Shown one piece after another: positions 19,954-25,516 of a stretch of 25,516 nt of DNA (its first letter is position 1; every line of letters begins with the position of its first letter). Where the stretch lies: assembly GCA_015039365.1 (NCBI GenBank), contig WION01000660.1, positions 1 to 25,516 on the forward strand. Reading direction: 5' to 3'. Position numbers and translations under genes: made by a program. Origin of the DNA: Amanita rubescens. Lineage: Eukaryota; Basidiomycota; Agaricomycetes; Agaricales; Amanitaceae. The notes beneath the pieces were generated by a model. The model was given only the letters and a program-made list of their open reading frames with translations. It had not been told where the DNA came from and made no database searches.

Positions 19954-20757
19954 CTATTCTACTAGTTCTGCCAATTCAGCTTCCTTTTTACTCAGCCTAT
20001 CACTTTCTGCTTCAAGTGCAACATTAGCCATCTCAATTTGTAGTATGTTTGAGATCAGTTCCGTCCATCGTGTCTCCAACATTGTCAGTTGTTTTCCGAA
20101 CCGCTCCTAAAATATGCTCTCTAGTCAGGCACACATGAATAAAAGTAGTACTACGAACCTGTGAATTCTTGCGCTCGCGATTAACTTCGACACTAAGTTC
20201 CTTCATCTCTTCAACAGCGTTCTCAAGAGTTTTGGCCATCGACTCGAGACGATAATTGTGTATTCTCCATGCATTCGCAGAATATGTCTGCATCAACGTT
20301 AAATTTGTGAGCCTACAAGTTTATTTCAGTAAAGACGTAGAGCATGTCCAGTCAGCAGATTCACCGAAGCTTTTGGTGTTGCAGTTGAGCTCGTGCATTG
20401 TCCAGTGATGCTTGCCATTCCTCGTCCGTACCTGGGAGTGAAGGCGGGCCTGGCAACTGATATCGTATTGTGTCAAGTTGTGGCATTGGTTGATGGGTCT
20501 CAACCCGCTCCATCTCAGCCTTTAGCAATGGGTTTTTCTGAGATTTCGCGTTATTAGTTACATGTACATAGAAAGGATCATGTTATTTGCTCACGAACAG
20601 TAAATAACTCAACGGGAGGTGGTACACGACTATGCAGTTCAGACGGAGGCTTCCCTTCCTTCGCTAGCTCATGGTCAACTTTCTCCTTGAGAATAGGGAA
20701 CTTCTGCAAATCATCATCATAGTATGGAAGCGAGTCGAGCAGGTCGGCAGAGTCCAT
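19954..20757 (-). CDS. cwf7: Pre-mRNA-splicing factor SPF27 (BCAS2/Cwf7)
   Basis: A core subunit of the Prp19 (NineTeen) complex, needed for spliceosome activation in the nucleus. Exons 20757-20599, 20537-20365, 20312-20159 and 20106-19954 give 212 residues, close to the 225 of human BCAS2. The N-terminus ADLLDSLPYYDDDLQ matches the VVDALPYFDQGYE signature. NPLLKAEMERVETHQPMPQL and RYQLPGPPS follow, then a long coiled coil: RLTNLTLMQTYSANAWRIHN, ERKNSQERFGKQL and TMLETRWTELISNILQIE. The frame stays open upstream to 20943, but that part is antisense to the NDUFS3 presequence and lacks conservation, so ATG 20757 is preferred. Introns are 52-61 nt. Confidence 0.93.
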
Positions 20758-20845
20758 GAGTCGCCGTGTAGAGGCAAGTTTGATCGGTCCGGCAAAGCCC
20801 GAACGGGTTGGATCTGTTGCTCGTCGTTTCTCCGTCCCTTCCAAA
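20758..20845. promoter_or_regulatory. Compact divergent promoter between SPF27 and NDUFS3
   Basis: Only 88 bp separate the two start codons, so both core promoters and both 5' leaders must share this segment or overlap the neighbouring coding exon. No clear TATA element is present, and the sequence is GC-moderate with pyrimidine runs. Confidence 0.6.
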
Positions 20846-21960
20846 ATGTCCTTCCGTGCCGGCCTGCGTGCCCTCCAGACGCTTAAATACAGTGCACGAA
20901 GGCCTATTGCATCAAGGACATTCATTCGCCCATCTTCCTCCAACCAAGGTGCCGTCTCTTTTCATTAGTTAATTGAGAATTTCCCTGAGTAAAAGTCCAG
21001 CCTCCGCAAGCCCATTCACAGAACCAACATCTCCGAATCCAACCGTTACCAAATACGCCGAGACTACGGAAGCACTTCACACATATGGCTCGTACTTGAC
21101 GCAATGTCTGCCCAAGTTCATTCAGCAGTTCTCCGTTCTCAAGGACGAGCTCACTCTTTACATTGCACCTTCCGCTGTCATCCCCGTCCTTACTTTTCTA
21201 CGCGACCACTCTCAATGCCAATTCAAAGCACTGATGGATATTAGCGGTGCCGACTATCCAGACCGCGAAAAGCGATTCGAGGTCGTATACCACTTGCTGA
21301 GCATCCAATTCGCTGGCCGTATCCGGGTGAAGACGTATGCCGGTGAAGCAGACGCTGTTCCGAGCGCAACAGAGGTCTTCTCTGGTGCTGATTGGTGTGT
21401 CGATTAACAGATGGCAAAGTACCCCACCAGACATTCTTCACAGGTACGAGAGAGAAGCCTGGGACTTGTTTGGAATTTTATTCGTCAATCATCCTGATCT
21501 GTATGTCCCGTGCCTGCCACATTATTCATTCCTAACGCGAGCGCCCTCCTTAGCCGTCGTATTCTGACTGACTATGGTACATACATTTCATTCTTGAACC
21601 CCGAATGCATGTACTGAATAATTTGCAGGTTTTGAGGGTCACCCGCTACGCAAAGATTTCCCTCTTACGGTGAGTGACGTAGTTTTGAAGTAAAGCTGTT
21701 GCTGATTGTCCTATGTAGGGTTACTCTGAGATTCGCTATGACGAGGAACGTAAGCGAGTTGTGTATGAACCCTTACAACTCACTCAGGCATTCCGGTACT
21801 ATTTTAATTTGCCATTTACCTCTATCTCGACTGACTAACACTTTCCAGTAACTTTGAGGCTCAGTCACCTTGGGAACAAACCGGGGAAGGTACAAAGCCA
21901 CGCAGGCCTGAGGAGCTTAAACCTTTGCCTCCTCCAAAGCCGGAAGAAGTTAAAAAGTAG
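20846..21960 (+). CDS. NDUFS3: NADH dehydrogenase (ubiquinone) 30 kDa subunit, complex I
   Basis: A core peripheral-arm subunit of mitochondrial complex I (NuoC homologue). Exons are 20846-20948, 21001-21394, 21444-21500, 21554-21576, 21629-21669, 21719-21795 and 21849-21960, giving 268 residues. The basic start MSFRAGLRALQTLKYSARRP is a mitochondrial presequence. NuoC landmarks are [76 protein letters not shown] and TGYSEIRYDEERKRVVYEP, then ELKPLPPPKPEEVKK at the end. In the first intron the acceptor is the second of two AGs five bases apart (ending 21000); only that one keeps frame. Exon 4 is just 23 nt but codes conserved residues. Confidence 0.97.
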
Positions 21961-22074
21961 AACCACCTGTCCAATCGCTTTAGAGGCTAATACCTACATA
22001 TTTACCTGAAGATATTGTACAACACAATGTGCATGAGTGGTATAACGGCGGAACATCAAATGAAAGAGGTGACA

Positions 22075-23494
22075 TCATGCTTGTTGCTGGGGCAAATCTG
22101 CCGCGCCCTGCTCCTCGTTCCGTTGTAACCACCCCATCCGAGCAACAATATATTCCTGCCCTATCACCCCTACTCCTAGCCTTAGAGACTCTGCAATGAG
22201 ATCTTCCACCCAATCATGTTCATCCCACAAGTCCAACCAGTGTCGAGGTATTGACTGGGTGAGCGTGAAGTAAACCAACTGGTGTTCAGGGTCGCTCAAG
22301 TATACGAGAAACTGCAAGACTTGTTGACCGGTTTGATAGGAAGGCGAAATGTTATGATCTGTGAAGAAAGGCTGAATACGAATATAGACATCTGAGTAGG
22401 TGGCCGGATTCGTGACTGTAGATGGCTGCTGCTTGAGTAACTTGGCGTTTGTCTTTACCATTTCCTCTACGTTAGCCTGGTATCGCGCCCGGTTAGCATG
22501 ACATTTAATAAGTATGTGAAACATACCTCGGCAAGCTTCAAGGCTGCATCATGACCATCCACAGCATTCAAGTCACGCTCCTGTGAGCCGCTGTTCTTGG
22601 GACGCGATTCATTTCCCTTGTTGACAACTAGATCCCCACCGTCCACTTGTTCCATGACCTGACGAGCATCATTGACTGCTCGGGGGACGAAGGGAGAATC
22701 TTACGTGAGTAAGTGATCTATATGTCAACGACTCGATGCCGTCGTATCCGTGCATGTCATAACTCAGCCACACGCGGATAACCTCATGTTCAGATATAGG
22801 GGGTGCGACAACGTTCAGGATGTCATTCAAAGTCGAAAGGCCGACACGTTTAAAGTCCTGACCTAACATACAGCATGAGACTTGGTACCAGCGTGAAACA
22901 ATAAAGATACGAACTAAGCTTATCGAGTTGTGCGCTGCGCGCATACTCCATAACGCCCTCTCCCCACTTTCGCGCTTGTTCATTATTGGGAAGAGCTTTA
23001 ACTTGCTCATCGACCGCAGTCTTGGCTTGCTTAATCGCAGCTGATGCAGTGGACCAGACCGAGCCCCAACCCCAACCACTTGATCCATCAGCTGTTTCCT
23101 GAGAGGAAGAATTCTGTTTGGCTATCTGATCTGGATTCGCCTTATTATCAGAATTAGATCCGGGGCCTGTCTTGTGAAGAGAAGTAGTCGAAGAGGATGC
23201 AGAACCACCGCCAAGACGCACACGTTCAGTGCTCTTTTTTAAAACAGGGGTTCCAACACGCGAAGGTCTATCAATATGAGCCATGCTCGCGGGAGTTGAT
23301 GATCGAAGCGTAGGTTCGGTACTCTTTTGCGTGATTTCTTCGAGGAATGCAAGAACCTCGGCCGCCTGGCCTTCGGGGGCTGAAGCGCCGGGGTTGCTGG
23401 ATGTGTTACCGGCTACGGCTGGTGGGGGTGTGAAAGAGTCAAGGGCATCGAGGAATTGAAGAGCTTCCTCCTGCTTTGACTTTGATTTTGCCAT
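22075..23494 (-). CDS. MTC1: MTC1-family protein (maintenance of telomere capping 1)
   Basis: Exons 23494-22915, 22862-22705, 22658-22527 and 22476-22075 join to 423 residues. The N-terminal third is polar and disordered, but starts with a helical EEALQFLDALDSF and AAEVLAFLEEITQK. The conserved part begins at GWGWGSVWSTASAAIKQAKT and continues with KWGEGVMEYARSAQLDKLSQ, DFKRVGLSTLNDILNVVAPP, ISEHEVIRVWLSYDMHGYDG, VMEQVDGGDLVVNKGNESRP and AALKLAEANVEEM. The C-terminal domain includes QVLQFLVYLSDPEHQLVYFT and HWLDLWDEHDWVEDLIAES. The family is named from a yeast mutant that aggravates cdc13-1. Its molecular role is not settled and is often linked to membrane traffic. The second intron must use the distal AG (ending 22659), as the nearer ones break the frame. 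Confidence 0.9.
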
Positions 23495-23748
23495 TATATT
23501 GCGGCAGTGTCAAATGTGCCTGTGACTCCCCTACTTTGGGTGACAATAATTTCGATCCGCCCACGAACCGATTCAAACCAACTGATGTTCAGGAGAAGAT
23601 ACCAGAACACTGGGACATTTTGTTTACATTGCGTAGGATATAGTGTTAATACGCGTAGTAGCATGTGATTACTCAGTGCGTCTGTAGCGGATGGTTATTG
23701 TGCCGCTGCGCAGAGCTCGACCGATACCCGTTCTCATCTGGTCCTTCC
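23495..23748. promoter_or_regulatory. Divergent promoter of MTC1 and PXMP4
   Basis: 254 bp lie between the two start codons. One ACGCGT hexamer is present at 23651-23656. No clear TATA box was seen. Confidence 0.4.
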
Positions 23749-24497
23749 ATGTCCGCCGCTCATTTTGTCAATGAACTCATCCAGAACCCTGCCTTCCATG
23801 ATTATCTTGCCATTCTCAAAGGGGCCAGGAACGGTTTTGTTTACGGCGTCAAAGTACGCTTCCCCCATGCACTCGTAATGTCCATATTGTTTGGACGGGG
23901 AGAGTAAGTTCCGCATCCCATGACCCTAGCTTCCTTTCTGGTAACACACCCACAGCTGGAAGCAGCGAGCGCTTGGTATCTACAAGGCCACCAAACAACA
24001 TGCTTTCAACCTGGCCAAGTTCGTTACGCTCTACAAGACCATTTTACTTATCCAGAGAAAAGTCCATGGTGGAAAGGAACGCAGTGCGGACACTTTCATC
24101 GCTGGTCTTCTTGGAGGATATATTGTCTTCGGGGAGCGAAACGCCGTTAATGAACAAGTATGGTTAAATAACATATTCAAGTTTAGAAAGTTTCTGACAG
24201 TTCCCAAAGATCGTACTCTATGTAGTATCCCGTGTTGTCGCCTCCTTCCTCCCTCGGGCCAACTCGCCATACCGCATTACTTCACAATCTATGACATCCG
24301 GTGCACATGTAAAACCCGTCCCTCCTGACTCACGGCACTTTACGATGTTCGCGGCATTAGCGTGGGGCGCAGTTATGTGGCTCTTCCGGCATCGTGGAGA
24401 AACAATCCAGCCAGGGATGTTTAACTCGATGAAATATCTATACAGAGATTCGGAGATGTGGAAGGACCTTAGAACACTCCTTTGGCATAATACGTGA
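23749..24497 (+). CDS. PXMP4: Peroxisomal membrane protein 4 (PXMP4/PMP24, Tim17 superfamily)
   Basis: Exons 23749-23903, 23956-24157 and 24210-24497 give 214 residues, the usual size. Landmarks are GARNGFVYGVKVRFPHALVM, then WKQRALGIYKATKQHAFNLA, FVTLYKTILLIQRKVHGGKE, DTFIAGLLGGYIVFGERNAV, NEQIVLYVVSRVVASFLPRA and MFAALAWGAVMWLFRHRGET. The Gly-rich hydrophobic helices fit the Tim17/Tim22/Pxmp4 fold. The protein is an integral peroxisomal membrane protein with poorly known function. The start ATG is the first in frame and follows a short leader. The protein ends LLWHNT. Confidence 0.94.
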
Positions 24498-24894
24498 ATG
24501 TCGCTTGCATAAATCAACTTTCAGCAGGCAGCTGATCAATCCTTCGTGGGATTCTACGAGATTTATACTAAAATTATGCTAGTCAGAAGGTAGCATTTGG
24601 TAACTTGTAATGCTTACGGAGAGCATCCCGATCGCCGCAGTGAAAGCTCTGAAGCATTGTTCACAATTTAGAAATTCGTCCGAAACCATCCTCATTTCAG
24701 CTGCCACGTCCGTTCCTGTGGTCCACGATTACTTTCCAGTGCAAATACAATAGAGTCCGAAAATCACCAATATCAGCCCTGCCAGCAATCGCCTTGCGTT
24801 GGGCATCCCATAATGAGGTCGCACGGTCATGGTGGGCGGAGCATCTCCCGTACCCTGTGATAGAAAGCTCTATTACTTGAATGATTAATGAATT
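24498..24894. other. Convergent 3' flanks of PXMP4 and the BTB-like gene
   Basis: I see no gene, repeat or structured RNA here. It probably holds both 3' untranslated regions. Confidence 0.5.
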
Positions 24895-25516
24895 CTAATC
24901 AGACTCCAACTTGCCATGCGGGAAAATATCCTCCGATAACAGGATCGTCCTAAGGTTCTTCAGCCGAAAAGCCTCCAGTCGTACTAGTTTATGATATGCT
25001 TCCACAGTCGGTATAACCTTGATCTCTTCGGTCCGATAAGATGCTAGCGGCATCATGTACTGGCTCGCCCATGAGGCAATCTTCTCCTTGCCGTGCAGGG
25101 TTGCAAAACCGTAGACTTGCAAAGGATCTGTCGACGCATACGCTTCGACATGTAGCCAGACCGTGTCGACAATGGACGGATCAAGGATATACTTGTCAAG
25201 GATGTAAAAAAATGACGTTGTAATCAACGGTAGCGGGATTACGGTGCTCCAGTTGTACCGCTTCCGATATAGTCGGGAGGTGGAAAATTCTGACGTGTCT
25301 TCCAGGACCTCAAGCTCAAGGGGCGGTTCGGGAGGGTCATGGAGCAGACGTAACAGGACAATAATTACTTGACTGGGTTCTGCCAAGTCAAGTGTTTGAG
25401 GAACATCAGTAGTGGCGGAAACGTTCGCTTGAGAACAGCAAGTAAACATGTCACCTAAGAAACCATCAGACTCCTAAGACAGGTATTATCATGCCAGAAC
25501 TTACAGAAGACTTGAC
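24895..25516 (-). CDS. BTB/POZ-like domain protein, 5' part beyond the window
   Basis: Visible exons are 25516-25505 (partial) and 25454-24895, joined by a 50-nt intron (GTAAGT...TTCTTAG). The joined start QVFCDMFTCC matches the VFxDMF motif of BTB proteins common in Agaricomycetes. It is followed by TLDLAEPSQVIIVLLRLLHD, equivalent to the region that ends the BTB fold. After it come helical stretches (FFYILDKYILDPSIVDTVWL, YASTDPLQVYGFATLHG, IASWASQYMMPL) typical of the C-terminal part of these proteins, ending PHGKLESD. About 190 residues are visible, and the start codon and first BTB strand lie past 25516. The family probably acts as adaptor or substrate receptor; no specific partner can be named. 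Confidence 0.7.

Noticed and set aside
1..25516. Transposable elements, rRNA, tRNA or CRISPR arrays
   Set aside because: No terminal repeats, transposase or reverse transcriptase motifs, cloverleaf-like segments or repeat-spacer patterns were seen by eye. A tRNA or repeat scan would settle it.

Overview
The window is nuclear DNA of a filamentous basidiomycete, most likely an Agaricomycete. Nearly every gene is broken by short GT-AG introns of about 44-67 nt, genes are packed on both strands with small gaps, and the products are fungal housekeeping proteins. The BTB-type gene at the right end resembles a family expanded in mushroom-forming fungi. Gene models were rebuilt by hand from exon frames, splice sites and family conservation. 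Thirteen genes are well supported, one small gene is speculative, and one edge segment is unidentified.

Left part (1-5430). An unidentified minus-strand open segment lies at the edge. Next come BIO2 (biotin synthase, minus, 9 exons, one apparent 1-nt frame loss) and a promoter-like GC-rich spacer. A possible tiny plus-strand gene with a RING-like Cys/His motif follows, then a single-exon BTG/Tob-domain gene (minus) and RPS27 (plus, first coding exon is only the ATG).

Middle part (5800-14120). Four minus-strand genes lie head to tail: an acyl-CoA thioesterase (11 exons, including a 9-nt microexon), the XPA/Rad14 repair factor, a class I histone deacetylase (Rpd3/HDAC1 type, 13 exons) and a DinB-fold protein. 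LSC2 (succinyl-CoA ligase beta, plus) diverges from the last of these and carries a probable GC-AG intron.

Right part (14300-25516). A gene for a protein of about 1600 residues, mostly disordered, occupies more than 5 kb on the minus strand. It contains a short motif resembling PAM2w (poly(A)-binding-protein binding), a charged coiled coil and a Met/Pro-rich tail. It is followed by SPF27/BCAS2 (minus) and NDUFS3 (plus), whose start codons are 88 bp apart. MTC1 (minus) and PXMP4 (plus) form another divergent pair. A BTB-like gene (minus) runs off the right edge.

There is no operon or metabolic cluster logic. BIO2, LSC2 and NDUFS3 act in mitochondria, the thioesterase probably and PXMP4 certainly in peroxisomes, and RPD3, RAD14 and SPF27 in the nucleus. 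I saw no transposon, rRNA, tRNA or CRISPR array. The best candidate for undescribed biology is the giant disordered protein.
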